Positions 35,257-43,788 of a stretch of DNA of 64,000 bases are shown piece after piece. How positions within the stretch are numbered: the stretch's first letter is position 1; every line of letters starts with the position of its first letter. The DNA is from an uncultured Porphyromonadaceae bacterium. Its GTDB lineage: Bacteria > Bacteroidota > Bacteroidia > Bacteroidales > Muribaculaceae. The translations under genes were made by a program, and so were the position numbers. Under the pieces are notes generated by a model, which was not told the DNA's origin, made no database searches, and worked only from the letters and a program-made list of their open reading frames with translations. The stretch covers positions 62,001 to 126,000 of the forward strand of contig CAMWMR010000001.1 of NCBI GenBank assembly GCA_947175425.1. Direction: 5' to 3'.

Positions 35257-36333
35257 TTACAAATCGAGATACATTTGTAGCGGAGACAAATTTTTTCCGC
35301 TATCGGATTTACTTATGGAAAGGCCCAGCAAACGAATGGGCTTTTCCTGTATATCCGCTTTGTTCATGAGTTCTTGCGCCAAGGTGAACAAAAGAGAAGA
35401 GTCGGGAATTGTAGTTCCGCGACATATACCCGACATACTGCGTGTAATTTGCGTAAAATCGGCAAACCGCACTTTTAATGTCAAAGTATGGCCTGAGAAA
35501 CCGTGTTTCTGAAGTCGCTCGGCGAGTTCATTACAAAGCAGAAGGAGCTGTTGCTCAATCTCGGTTTTATTGCTTATATCATGATCGAAAGTGTGTTCGC
35601 AGCCGTTGGATTTTCGTTCACGATATGATTCGACAGGACGGTTATCGATTGCCCTGGCAAAATCAAAATATTGTTTGGCCGCTTTCCCGAAATGCAGACG
35701 TAATTCAGGTAATGAAAATTTACGAAGGTCTTCGCCTGTATAAATACCCAGATTATGCATTTTTGCAGCCGTTACCGGTCCGACGCCCCAAAAAGCTTCT
35801 ACCGGCATTTTTGCCACGAAATCCATTGCACGTTCTGGCGGAATTACACATAGTCCATCGGGCTTCCGATAGTCGGAGGCTATTTTGGCAAGAAATTTAT
35901 TATAAGATACGCCTGCCGAAGCAATTAGACCGATATCATTACGTATTCTTTGTTTAATCTCACGGGCAATGTCGATGCCAAGTTCAATTCCTCGCAGGTT
36001 GTTACTGACGTCCAAAAAGGCTTCATCAAGAGATATAGGTTCTATGATGTCGGTATACTCCTTGAAAATCTGATGTATTTGTGCCGATACTGTTTTATAA
36101 TATTCGAATCTGCATTGCACAAAAGTGAGATTGGGACAAAGTTTGCGCGCTTTTGAGGATGACATTGCCGACCGCACTCCAAAGCGACGGGCTTCGTAGT
36201 TGGCTGTTGTAACAACGCCTCGTCCGTCGGCCTGACCGACTGCAAGCGGGATTCCGCGCAGAGCCGGATTATCGCGTTCTTCAATAGATGCATAGAACGC
36301 ATCCATGTCGATATGAATAATTTTGCGTACCAT
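35257..36333 (-). CDS. dinB: DNA polymerase IV (Y family)
   Basis: 358 residues from the ATG at 36333, giving MVRKIIHIDMDAFYASIEE; the frame continues upstream for 7 residues that lie next to the tRNA-Glu terminator and are not conserved. Catalytic Asp D9 and the SLDEAFLDV motif are present. The thumb helix-hairpin-helix (FWGVGPVTAAKMHNLGI) and little finger follow. It is an error-prone translesion polymerase. No LexA-type box was recognised in front of it. It converges tightly with pyrF. Confidence 0.95.
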   Translation of the reverse strand: MVRKIIHIDMDAFYASIEERDNPALRGIPLAVGQADGRGVVTTANYEARRFGVRSAMSSSKARKLCPNLTFVQCRFEYYKTVSAQIHQIFKEYTDIIEPISLDEAFLDVSNNLRGIELGIDIAREIKQRIRNDIGLIASAGVSYNKFLAKIASDYRKPDGLCVIPPERAMDFVAKMPVEAFWGVGPVTAAKMHNLGIYTGEDLRKFSLPELRLHFGKAAKQYFDFARAIDNRPVESYRERKSNGCEHTFDHDISNKTEIEQQLLLLCNELAERLQKHGFSGHTLTLKVRFADFTQITRSMSGICRGTTIPDSSLLFTLAQELMNKADIQEKPIRLLGLSISKSDSGKNLSPLQMYLDL

Positions 36334-36352
36334 AGGAGAGTTTGAATAATAC

Positions 36353-36382
36353 AAAAAAGAAGCGGCAGAAAACTACCGCTTC
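36353..36382 (-). terminator. tRNA-Glu terminator
   Basis: GAAGCGG at 36359-36365 pairs with CCGCTTC at 36376-36382. In the minus direction the stem runs into six Ts. It ends the single-tRNA transcript before dinB. Confidence 0.85.
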
Positions 36383-36390
36383 GGTTTGTG

Positions 36391-36463
36391 TAGCGAATCA
36401 GGGAATCGAACCCTGGTCTCCACCGTGAGAGGGTGGCGTGCTAGGCCACTACACTAAATCGCC
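36391..36463 (-). tRNA. tRNA-Glu (anticodon CTC)
   Basis: A 73-base cloverleaf. The anticodon arm is CCACC-CTCTCAC-GGTGG, giving CTC, which reads GAG. The T arm is CAGGG-TTCGAAT-CCCTG, and the D arm GTGT/GCAC. The acceptor stem (GGCGATT with ATTCGCT) has a G1-U72 wobble and a T6-T67 mismatch. No CCA is encoded. It has its own perfect promoter and terminator. Confidence 0.88.
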
Positions 36464-36479
36464 ATTTGTTTTGACGATG

Positions 36480-36510
36480 CAAAATTACAACCTTGCCTGG
36501 GGATGTGCAA
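36480..36510 (-). promoter_or_regulatory. tRNA-Glu promoter
   Basis: On the minus strand: TTG, exactly 20 bases, TAATTTTG (CAAAATTA at 36480-36487, CAA at 36508-36510). It starts transcription just ahead of the tRNA. Confidence 0.85.
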
Positions 36511-36539
36511 TAGTTTTAATTGAGTTTAACTATAATTTA

Positions 36540-36576
36540 ACACTCCGGGAACGCTTTGTAAACATTCCCGGAGTGT
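36540..36576 (-). terminator. Hairpin after the OmpA-family gene
   Basis: ACACTCCGGGAA at 36540-36551 pairs perfectly with 36565-36576 (12 bp, 13-base loop). The following minus-strand sequence is AT-rich but has no long T run. Confidence 0.7.
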
Positions 36577-36582
36577 GATGTT

Positions 36583-37284
36583 TTATAATGTTCCGGCTTG
36601 CGCTTTTTCAATCATTGCTTGGTTGGCGGTGATGTATATTTCCACGCGGCGGTTTTGCGCGCGTCCTTCCGGTGTATCGTTGGATGCCACATAGTCGGCC
36701 ATAGGGATTCCTTGAGCCGAGAGTCGGGTAGGGGCGACGCCACTGTTTGCGAGATAGCTTAGAACGGCATCGGCTCGTTCTCCCGAGAGTTTCTGATTGA
36801 CTGCGAAAGAACCGGTATTATCGGTGAATCCGTATATTTGCACATTGGTATCCGGATTTTCGCGGAGCGATGCGGCAAAGCGGGTGAGGTCGGCTTTAGC
36901 CTGTTCGTTAAGGGTATATTTTCCGGTGGGGAATAAAATTCCGCCATCAAAGGTAACCTTAATGGCCTGTAAGCCGTTTTGATCCTGGACTTTTTCCACA
37001 GTAGCCTGATCTCCAAGCTCCTGCTCAAGCTGTTGCTGCTGCTTATCCATTTTATTGCCTATCAAGGCTCCTGCTCCTGCTCCGACGGCAGCTCCTATTG
37101 CGGATCCTATACCTGCGCCTTTACCGCCTCCAATCAGCGCTCCGAGGCCTGCACCAACAGCGGCTCCGCCTCCGCCGCCAATCAAAGCTCCTTTTCCTGT
37201 CTGTGTCATGGAAGAACAAGCAGTTTCTCCTAAAAGCAACCCTCCTGCAAGAAGGGCAATCCCCATTGTTTTAAATAGTTTCAT
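36583..37284 (-). CDS. OmpA-family lipoprotein with glycine-zipper segment
   Basis: 233 residues. The signal ends at a lipobox-like GETAC. Residues about 33-76 form a Gly/Ala-rich zipper (GGGGGAAVGAGLGALIGGGK), then a short Gln-rich linker QQQQLEQEL. The C-terminal OmpA domain holds the peptidoglycan-binding signature (GFTDNTGSFAVNQKLSGERA and RAQNRRVEIYI with the conserved Arg pair). It should link the outer membrane to peptidoglycan. The organisation is the YiaD/Pal-like type. Two Met residues follow at codons 1 and 7; the first gives the better signal. Confidence 0.9.
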   Translation of the reverse strand: MKLFKTMGIALLAGGLLLGETACSSMTQTGKGALIGGGGGAAVGAGLGALIGGGKGAGIGSAIGAAVGAGAGALIGNKMDKQQQQLEQELGDQATVEKVQDQNGLQAIKVTFDGGILFPTGKYTLNEQAKADLTRFAASLRENPDTNVQIYGFTDNTGSFAVNQKLSGERADAVLSYLANSGVAPTRLSAQGIPMADYVASNDTPEGRAQNRRVEIYITANQAMIEKAQAGTL

Positions 37285-37370
37285 CGTTTCGAGTATTAAA
37301 AGTTAATTTGATTCTACCTGAATTTGTAGGAGTTCACTATACTAAAGTAATGTTTAAAATTAAAGAGATG

Positions 37371-37402
37371 TTTGTTTGTGCGCAAATTATTAACTAATTT
37401 TG
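37371..37402 (+). promoter_or_regulatory. Promoter of the six-gene EamA-to-radC operon
   Basis: TTTG at 37371-37374, exactly 20 bases, TAATTTTG at 37395-37402: a perfect match. Transcription should begin near 37408, 13 bases before the ATG. Confidence 0.85.
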
Positions 37403-37420
37403 TGAGAGAAACAAATACTT

Positions 37421-38353
37421 ATGACAGGCACAGCAACCAAAAAGAACGGGACTCCGTTGCTCGGACATATAGCTGCAGTAATAGCAGTTTGCATGTGGGG
37501 CTACTCCTTTGTATCATCCAAAGTATTACTTGACAATGGACTTGGGCCGGTACAGATATATGTTTACCGATTTATTCTCGCCTATGTTCTTGTGTTGTTT
37601 ATATCGCATAAACGTCTATGGGCGTCCTCATTCCGGGAAGAAATGATGCTTGCATTATGCGGGCTCACCGCAGGCTCCATCTACTTTATAGCCGAGAATA
37701 CGGCATTGGAGTACACCCTTGCGACAAACGTTTCATTACTTACGTCGATGTCTCCTCTTATAACAGCGATTCTTGTGGGATTGGTATATCGTACACAAAA
37801 GCTGGGTATTGGAACATGGCTTGGAGCGGGCATTGCTGTAGTTGGAGTAGGATGCGTGGTTTTTAACAGCAGTACATCGTTGGAGGTTAAACCGCTGGGC
37901 GATATGTTATCGCTTTCGGCAGCTGTTTGCTGGGCATTCTATTCGTTGATTTTGCGACAACTCAATGCCAACTACGATGTTTGGTTCATAAGTAGAAAAA
38001 CATTTTTTTATGGCATTGTTACCGCGCTTCCGTTCTTGTTGTTTGAAACAGGCGCTTCCGATGTTATAGAAGTACTTTCACGCCCTCAGGTATATGGAAA
38101 TCTGTTGTTTCTGGGAGTCGGTGCATCTGTGACGGGATATGTGCTTTGGGCTGTTTCCGTAAAAACCATAGGAGCATTACCGGCAAACAATTATATGTAT
38201 TTTCAATCGATAGTGACGCTCGTTATATCGGCATTCCTTCTGGGTGAGCGTGTAACTGTTATTGGGTATATAGGCATTGCCTTGATTCTTGGCGGATTAT
38301 GGGCGGGCGATAATATTAACAAACTGTTTGCACGTCGTAAACAGCATTCTTGA
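37421..38353 (+). CDS. EamA/DMT-family transporter
   Basis: 310 residues with about ten hydrophobic spans in two repeats, the EamA (RhaT/DMT) pattern. The first repeat begins HIAAVIAVCMWGYSFVSSKV and the second LSAAVCWAFYSLILRQL. It probably exports a metabolite or amino acid; the substrate is unknown. It opens a tightly packed operon, with the next gene starting 5 bases after its stop. Confidence 0.9.
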   Translation: MTGTATKKNGTPLLGHIAAVIAVCMWGYSFVSSKVLLDNGLGPVQIYVYRFILAYVLVLFISHKRLWASSFREEMMLALCGLTAGSIYFIAENTALEYTLATNVSLLTSMSPLITAILVGLVYRTQKLGIGTWLGAGIAVVGVGCVVFNSSTSLEVKPLGDMLSLSAAVCWAFYSLILRQLNANYDVWFISRKTFFYGIVTALPFLLFETGASDVIEVLSRPQVYGNLLFLGVGASVTGYVLWAVSVKTIGALPANNYMYFQSIVTLVISAFLLGERVTVIGYIGIALILGGLWAGDNINKLFARRKQHS

Positions 38354-38358
38354 TAAGC

Positions 38359-38538
38359 ATGGATAATTTACCAACCGATACATTTATGTTGCTCAGCGTG
38401 ATTAATACTAAATTACGTGATGAGTATCCCTCACTTGAAGAGTTGTGTTCATCCCTCGGCATTGATAAAGCCGAGCTTTGTGCCCGACTTGCAGCTGCCG
38501 GCTTTGAATATATGCCGGAAATAAACCAATTTCGCTGA
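38359..38538 (+). CDS. DUF4250 small protein
   Basis: 59 residues from the ATG at 38359 (MDNLPTDTFMLLSVINTKLR). The pattern LPxDxxMLLSxxNxKLRDxY followed by a short helix and a terminal NQFR matches DUF4250, a small cytoplasmic family of unknown function found mostly in anaerobes. An upstream TTG at 38350 is a poorer start. It is 3 bases ahead of the helicase gene, so they are co-translated. Confidence 0.82.
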   Translation: MDNLPTDTFMLLSVINTKLRDEYPSLEELCSSLGIDKAELCARLAAAGFEYMPEINQFR

Positions 38539-38541
38539 TTA

Positions 38542-40866
38542 ATGGTGACTGACAGTTATCTTGATAAACTGAATCCGGCTCAGCGGGCTGCTGTAGAGTA
38601 TATCGGAGGGCCGGAACTTGTAATTGCCGGAGCGGGTTCTGGCAAGACTCGTGTTCTAACCTATAAGATAGTTCATTTGCTTGCTAACGGACTTAAACCG
38701 TGGAATATACTGGCTCTTACGTTTACCAATAAGGCCGCCAAGGAAATGCGTGAGCGAATAGCCGGACTGACAGGAGAAGAAACAGCTTCAAAATTATGGA
38801 TGGGAACATTCCATTCAATATTCTCCCGTATTCTGCGTATCCACGCCGAAAGACTTGGTTTTGACAGCAACTTTACAATTTACGATGCCGCAGATTCCAA
38901 ATCGCTTGTCAAAACAATAATAAAGGAAATGCTTTTGGATGATAAAATATATCGTCCGGGGCATGTTCTTGCTGAAATTTCAAATGCAAAGAATAACCTT
39001 GTATCTCCACAGGAATATAATGCCGACCGGGATATAGAACGAGCCAATAAAGAATCGCGTCAACCATGCCTTGGCGAAATATATTCGCGCTATACCGATC
39101 GTTGTCGAATTGCAGGCGCTATGGATTTCGATGACTTGTTATTTTTCACCTACCGTTTGTTGAAAGATAATGAGGATATTCGAGAACATTATAGAAGTTT
39201 TTTCGCCTATATTCTTGTTGATGAGTATCAGGATACTAATTTTGCACAGCATAAAATTGTGAGAATGCTGTGCGGTGATGACGAAAGACTGTGTGTTGTC
39301 GGTGATGATGCTCAAAGTATTTATTCTTTTCGAGGAGCGAATATTCGCAATATACTCGACCTAAACCGCTCGTTCCCTCGTTTGCAGACATTCAAGCTGG
39401 AGCAGAATTATCGCTCTACAAAAAATATAATAGGGGCGGCAAATACTCTGATTGCGGCGAACAGCCAACAGATTGCCAAGGAAGTATTCTCTCAGAATGA
39501 CGAAGGAGAACGAATTGAAGTATTACAGTGTTCCAACGATTACGAGGAAGCGTACTCGGTAGCAGCGCGCATTGCCCAGGTACGGCGGATGCATTCGCTC
39601 TCGTACAGCGATATTGCTGTTCTGTATCGCACAAATGCCCAGTCGCGAGTAATAGAGGAGGCTTTGCGTAACCGAAATATTCCTTATAGGGTGTACGGAG
39701 GATTGGCGTTCTATCAGCGAAAAGAGGTAAAGGATGCCGTTGCATACTTTCGTCTTGCCGTGAATCCATGCGACGATGAAGCCTTCCGCCGAGTTATTAA
39801 CACTCCCAAACGAGGTATCGGAGATACTACTGTAAAGAAGTTGCTTGCCGCCGCAATGGAAAGCCGGTGCAGCATGATAGACGTGGCGATGTCTCCCTCG
39901 GAACACTCTCTTTCACTGACAAAGGCGACTGCGGCGAAGCTGAGTGGTTTCGCAGAGATGATTCATGGATTCCACGAAATGGTGAAGTCCGGAGATGTGG
40001 CTGCAGAAGTTGCCCGTGAGATTTATAATAAAACCGGAATTATGAGGGAATACGAAGGGCAAAGTACTCCCGAGAATATTTCAAAGCGGGACAACCTTTC
40101 TCAACTTTACAACGGCGTGACGCAGTTTACCGATGGTAAACTTGACACCGAAGGCCCGGAACAAGCCGGCTTGCCCGATTATATAGCTTCCATTTCTCTG
40201 CTTACCGACCAGGATGAGGAGAGATCCGGCGACAGTGTGGTTCTTATGACAATTCACTCGGCAAAGGGGCTTGAATTCGATGCTGTGTTTATTGTAGGAG
40301 TTGAAGAAAATTTGTTGCCTTCCGAAATGAGTCTGCGGAGTCAAAATGCCGCTCAGGAAATCGAAGAAGAGAGACGATTGATGTATGTGGCTCTTACACG
40401 AGCAAAATTATACTGCAATATCAGTTATGCCGGACAGCGGCAGATTAACGGTAAATTCGTGCAGACTTTTCCATCTCGTTTTCTTCACGATATAGACGGG
40501 CACTATCTGCGCCTCATGGGAGGATCCAGGTTGGGGCCGCGCCGTTACAAGCCCGAAAGGAAAGAATATACCTATAATGATATACTCACACCGGCGCAAC
40601 CGCGAAAAGTTACTGAAGTTACTAAGCCACGGCCTGTGACATTTGGCGGGGAGACCCGGTCAATTCCGACACCCGCGTCCGGAGAGTTTTCTGTACACGC
40701 ACCCGGAGAGCTTGAAAAAGGACAGCGCATTCAGCATTCGGTATTCGGTCTTGGAACGGTTGAGAAGGTGGATACAAGCGCCGACGAAGCCCGTTTGGTT
40801 GTATCGTTTACTGATGGTGAAAAACGTACTCTTCTTCTTAAATTTGCCCGTTTTAAAATCTTATAA
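38542..40866 (+). CDS. UvrD/PcrA-type DNA helicase
   Basis: 774 residues, superfamily 1A. Motifs in order: LNPAQRAAV (Q motif), AGAGSGKTRVLTYK (Walker A), TFTNKAAKEMRERI (Ia), LVDEYQDTN (II), GDDAQSIYSFRGA (III), LEQNYRSTKNI (IV), VVLMTIHSAKGLEFDAVF (V) and EEERRLMYVALTRAK (VI). The C-terminal tail ends with the PcrA-like RNA polymerase-binding region (GQRIQHSVFGLGTVEKVD). It unwinds DNA in excision repair and removes RecA. Its stop overlaps the nspC ATG by one base. Confidence 0.95.
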   Translation: MVTDSYLDKLNPAQRAAVEYIGGPELVIAGAGSGKTRVLTYKIVHLLANGLKPWNILALTFTNKAAKEMRERIAGLTGEETASKLWMGTFHSIFSRILRIHAERLGFDSNFTIYDAADSKSLVKTIIKEMLLDDKIYRPGHVLAEISNAKNNLVSPQEYNADRDIERANKESRQPCLGEIYSRYTDRCRIAGAMDFDDLLFFTYRLLKDNEDIREHYRSFFAYILVDEYQDTNFAQHKIVRMLCGDDERLCVVGDDAQSIYSFRGANIRNILDLNRSFPRLQTFKLEQNYRSTKNIIGAANTLIAANSQQIAKEVFSQNDEGERIEVLQCSNDYEEAYSVAARIAQVRRMHSLSYSDIAVLYRTNAQSRVIEEALRNRNIPYRVYGGLAFYQRKEVKDAVAYFRLAVNPCDDEAFRRVINTPKRGIGDTTVKKLLAAAMESRCSMIDVAMSPSEHSLSLTKATAAKLSGFAEMIHGFHEMVKSGDVAAEVAREIYNKTGIMREYEGQSTPENISKRDNLSQLYNGVTQFTDGKLDTEGPEQAGLPDYIASISLLTDQDEERSGDSVVLMTIHSAKGLEFDAVFIVGVEENLLPSEMSLRSQNAAQEIEEERRLMYVALTRAKLYCNISYAGQRQINGKFVQTFPSRFLHDIDGHYLRLMGGSRLGPRRYKPERKEYTYNDILTPAQPRKVTEVTKPRPVTFGGETRSIPTPASGEFSVHAPGELEKGQRIQHSVFGLGTVEKVDTSADEARLVVSFTDGEKRTLLLKFARFKIL

Positions 40867-41999
40867 TGAAACCTAACGAACTAAGTACACCGTATTATAT
40901 TGTATACGAGGATAAACTCCGCCGTAACCTGGAACTTATAACATCTGTTTCGAGACAGAGCGGAGCAAAAATCATTATGGCTTTCAAGGCCAATGCTCTT
41001 TGGCGTACTTTTGAAATTATCAAGGAATACTGCAGGAACTGTACTGCAAGTTCTGTTAATGAACTGCGTCTTGGTAAAGAATGTCTTGGAGGTGAAATTC
41101 ACACGTATTCTCCGGCGTATACCGATTCCAATATCGACGAGTATCTTTCGTTAAGCACACACATAACGTTTAATTCGCTTTCCCAGTGGAAGCGTTTCGG
41201 GGCAAAAGCAGTTGAGGCCGGAGTATCGGCGGGTCTGCGTGTAAATCCCAAATGTTCTGTTATTGATACCGACCTTTATAATCCTGCAAAACCGGGTTCA
41301 CGCTTCGGAGTTTCTGCCGAGGAGCTTTCCGAAGGATTGCCTCAAGGTATCGAGGGCTTGCATTTTCATGCCTTGTGCGAGTCGTCATCATATGATTTGG
41401 AAAAAGTACTTGCAGCTTTTGAGTCAAAATTCGGGTATTTGCTCGCGAACCTTAAATGGGTTAACTTCGGCGGAGGACATCTTATGACACGCGAGGGTTA
41501 CGATACCGATCATCTCATAAAAGTTATACGCGATTTTCGAAGCCGTTATCCGCATCTTGAAGTTATAATGGAGCCGGGAAGCGCTTTTACATGGCAAACC
41601 GGCGACCTTGTCAGTTCTGTTGTGGATGTAGTAGAAGACGACGGTATACCCACAGCAATATTGGATGTAAGCTTTGCATGTCACATGCCCGACACGTTGG
41701 AAATGCCGTATCTCCCTGCAGTAGAGGAGAGTGTGGCCGAGGAACTTTCCAACGGCAAAGCATGGCGTCTGGGCGGAAATTCTTGTTTGAGCGGCGACTT
41801 CAAAGGTGATTATTTCTTTGCCAAAGCCCCTCAGGCCGGAGATATTATAACGTTGAAGGACATGAATCACTATACTACCGTTAAAACCACGATGTTCAAT
41901 GGTATCCCTCATCCGGATATCGTTCTGTGCCGCAGTAACGGCGAGTGTGAGATTCTTCGCCATTTCGATTATAACGACTATAAAAACAGAATGAGTTGA
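40866..41999 (+). CDS. nspC: Carboxynorspermidine/carboxyspermidine decarboxylase
   Basis: 377 residues, fold III PLP decarboxylase. The PLP Lys is K41 in IIMAFKANALW. FGVSAEELSEGLPQGIEGLHFHALCE and the Gly-rich NFGGGHLMT follow, then GNSCLSGDF with the active-site Cys. It makes spermidine from carboxyspermidine. Together with aguAB this suggests the alternative spermidine route through carboxyspermidine dehydrogenase, which is not in the window. It is the fourth gene of the operon. Confidence 0.93.
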   Translation: MKPNELSTPYYIVYEDKLRRNLELITSVSRQSGAKIIMAFKANALWRTFEIIKEYCRNCTASSVNELRLGKECLGGEIHTYSPAYTDSNIDEYLSLSTHITFNSLSQWKRFGAKAVEAGVSAGLRVNPKCSVIDTDLYNPAKPGSRFGVSAEELSEGLPQGIEGLHFHALCESSSYDLEKVLAAFESKFGYLLANLKWVNFGGGHLMTREGYDTDHLIKVIRDFRSRYPHLEVIMEPGSAFTWQTGDLVSSVVDVVEDDGIPTAILDVSFACHMPDTLEMPYLPAVEESVAEELSNGKAWRLGGNSCLSGDFKGDYFFAKAPQAGDIITLKDMNHYTTVKTTMFNGIPHPDIVLCRSNGECEILRHFDYNDYKNRMS

Positions 42000-42003
42000 T
42001 ACT

Positions 42004-43014
42004 ATGGCCGATAATCCCCGTTTTTCCGTAATTGTACCTGTATATAACCGTCCGCAGGAAGTAAAAGATTTATGCGATAGCCTGTTGCTTCAGACTGACC
42101 GCAATTTCGAGCTTATAATAGTTGAGGACGGCTCCACGTTACCGTGTCGCAATGAAGTTGAGGATGCTGTTTCTCGCGGCCTTGATGTGAAATACTTCTA
42201 CAAGGAAAACGAAGGACGTTCCATTGCCCGTAATTATGGCATTGAAAAGGCTGTCGGGGACTATTTTGTATTTTTCGATTCTGATTGTGTTGTTCCTCCC
42301 GATTATTTCAAAATTGTAAGTCGTGAGCTTGACAAGCATCCTTGCGACTGCTATGGAGGTCCGGATGCTGCTCATGAATCGTTTTCCGACACTCAGAAGG
42401 CCATAAACTACTCCATGACTTCCTTTTTGACAACCGGAGGGATACGAGGTGGCAAAGTCCGACTTGAAAAGTTTGTCCCGAGAACATTTAATATGGGTTA
42501 CAGCCGTGCCGTGTACGAGGCTGTAGGTGGCTTCAGGGAAATGTTTTCGGAAGATATTGATATGAGCACACGTATACGTAACGGCGGCTTTAAAACCGAA
42601 CTACTGCGAGACGCTTACGTGTGGCATAAACGCCGTATCGATTTTAAAAAATTTTTGAGGCAGGTTTATGTTTTCGGGATGTCGCGCATTACTCTCAAGC
42701 TTCTTTATCCCGATTCTTTGAAAGCAGTACATGTATTACCGGCCATTTTTGTAGCAGGCTGTGTCGCATTAATTTTGGCTGCCATTCTAATTTCACCGTT
42801 GTTTCTCATTCCGATTGGTTTGTATGCACTGCTTGTTCTTATAGGTGCACTCTTATCAACCGGATCTCTTAAAATCGCTTTTTTGGCGGTTCCTGCTGCA
42901 TTTATTCAGCTTTGCGGTTATGGTGCCGGATTTATAAAGGCCTGGATAATGAAAATCCTGTTGAGGAGAGGTAGGAATATCGAAGAAGAGATTCAAATAC
43001 GAAAAGGTAAATGA
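42004..43014 (+). CDS. Family 2 glycosyltransferase with C-terminal membrane anchor
   Basis: 336 residues. The GT-A domain begins FSVIVPVYNRPQEVKDLCDS with VEDGST and the DSDC (DxD) metal site; the acceptor-side region has RTFNMGYSRAVYEAVGGF and EDIDMSTRIR. Two or three hydrophobic spans occupy about 245-320. It probably transfers a sugar to a membrane-bound acceptor in surface-polysaccharide synthesis; donor and acceptor are unknown. It stands 4 bases after nspC, and radC overlaps its stop by 4. Confidence 0.9.
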   Translation: MADNPRFSVIVPVYNRPQEVKDLCDSLLLQTDRNFELIIVEDGSTLPCRNEVEDAVSRGLDVKYFYKENEGRSIARNYGIEKAVGDYFVFFDSDCVVPPDYFKIVSRELDKHPCDCYGGPDAAHESFSDTQKAINYSMTSFLTTGGIRGGKVRLEKFVPRTFNMGYSRAVYEAVGGFREMFSEDIDMSTRIRNGGFKTELLRDAYVWHKRRIDFKKFLRQVYVFGMSRITLKLLYPDSLKAVHVLPAIFVAGCVALILAAILISPLFLIPIGLYALLVLIGALLSTGSLKIAFLAVPAAFIQLCGYGAGFIKAWIMKILLRRGRNIEEEIQIRKGK

Positions 43015-43712
43015 CACAGATATTTCAAGGACTTATATCCGATATGCCTGAGGAACAGCGTCCGCGCGAGAAAGCGATGTCGTGTGGAATAAAAGCTCTT
43101 TCAAACGAGGAACTCATGGCGTTAATATTTGCAACCGGAATCAAAGGAAAGGGTGTGGTGCAGATGTGTCGTGAGATTCTTGATGATAACAAAGGACATA
43201 TATCCAAGGTGGCTGCAATGGATGTGCGCGAGTTTACAACGAGATACAAAGGTATAGGCCCTGCCAAGGCATTGACGATGCTGGCAGCCTTGGAACTCGG
43301 ATTCCGTTCTGCAGCCGATGCACTATTGGTACGGGATCCTGAAATCCGCGATGCAAGTTCGGCATATGAATATATGCGTCAATATCTTGAGAATCTTCCA
43401 CACGAAGAATTCTGGATTCTGTTGCTGAAACAGAATCTGAAAGTAAAAAAAGCCGTACAAATCGGACGAGGCGGACTCACATCCACCGCAGTCGATGTTA
43501 AGATTATTATACGGGAAGCGCTTTTAGCCAATACTCCTCATATTATGTTGTTTCACAATCATCCTTCGGGCAATCTTAATCCAAGTATTCAAGACAAGGC
43601 TTTGACCGATAAAATTGCCGGCGCTGCTAAGATGATGGATTTGCGCGTCCCCGATCATATTATTATAGGAGGCGGTTCTTATTATTCTTTTCACGATAAC
43701 GGCCTTTTATAG
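43011..43712 (+). CDS. radC: RadC-family JAB/MPN domain protein
   Basis: 233 residues. The N-terminal UPF0758 helix-hairpin-helix region includes RYKGIGPAKALTMLAA. The C-terminal JAMM metalloprotease-like motif is HNHPSGNLNPSIQD (HxH...D). Historically named for DNA repair, but the biochemical role is unsettled. It is the last gene of the operon and is followed by a 23-bp terminator. Confidence 0.94.
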   Translation: MTQIFQGLISDMPEEQRPREKAMSCGIKALSNEELMALIFATGIKGKGVVQMCREILDDNKGHISKVAAMDVREFTTRYKGIGPAKALTMLAALELGFRSAADALLVRDPEIRDASSAYEYMRQYLENLPHEEFWILLLKQNLKVKKAVQIGRGGLTSTAVDVKIIIREALLANTPHIMLFHNHPSGNLNPSIQDKALTDKIAGAAKMMDLRVPDHIIIGGGSYYSFHDNGLL

Positions 43713-43723
43713 ATAACGAAACT

Positions 43724-43780
43724 ACATAAAAACAGAGAGGCTCGACTATTCAGTTTTGTCGAGCCTCTCTGTTTTTATGT
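43724..43780 (+). terminator. Bidirectional terminator, 23-bp perfect stem
   Basis: Bases 43724-43746 are the exact reverse complement of 43758-43780 (11-base loop). The stem has GC-rich centre and A-rich/T-rich ends, so it works for radC on one strand and DUF4270 on the other. Confidence 0.95.
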
Positions 43781-43788
43781 AACCTTAC

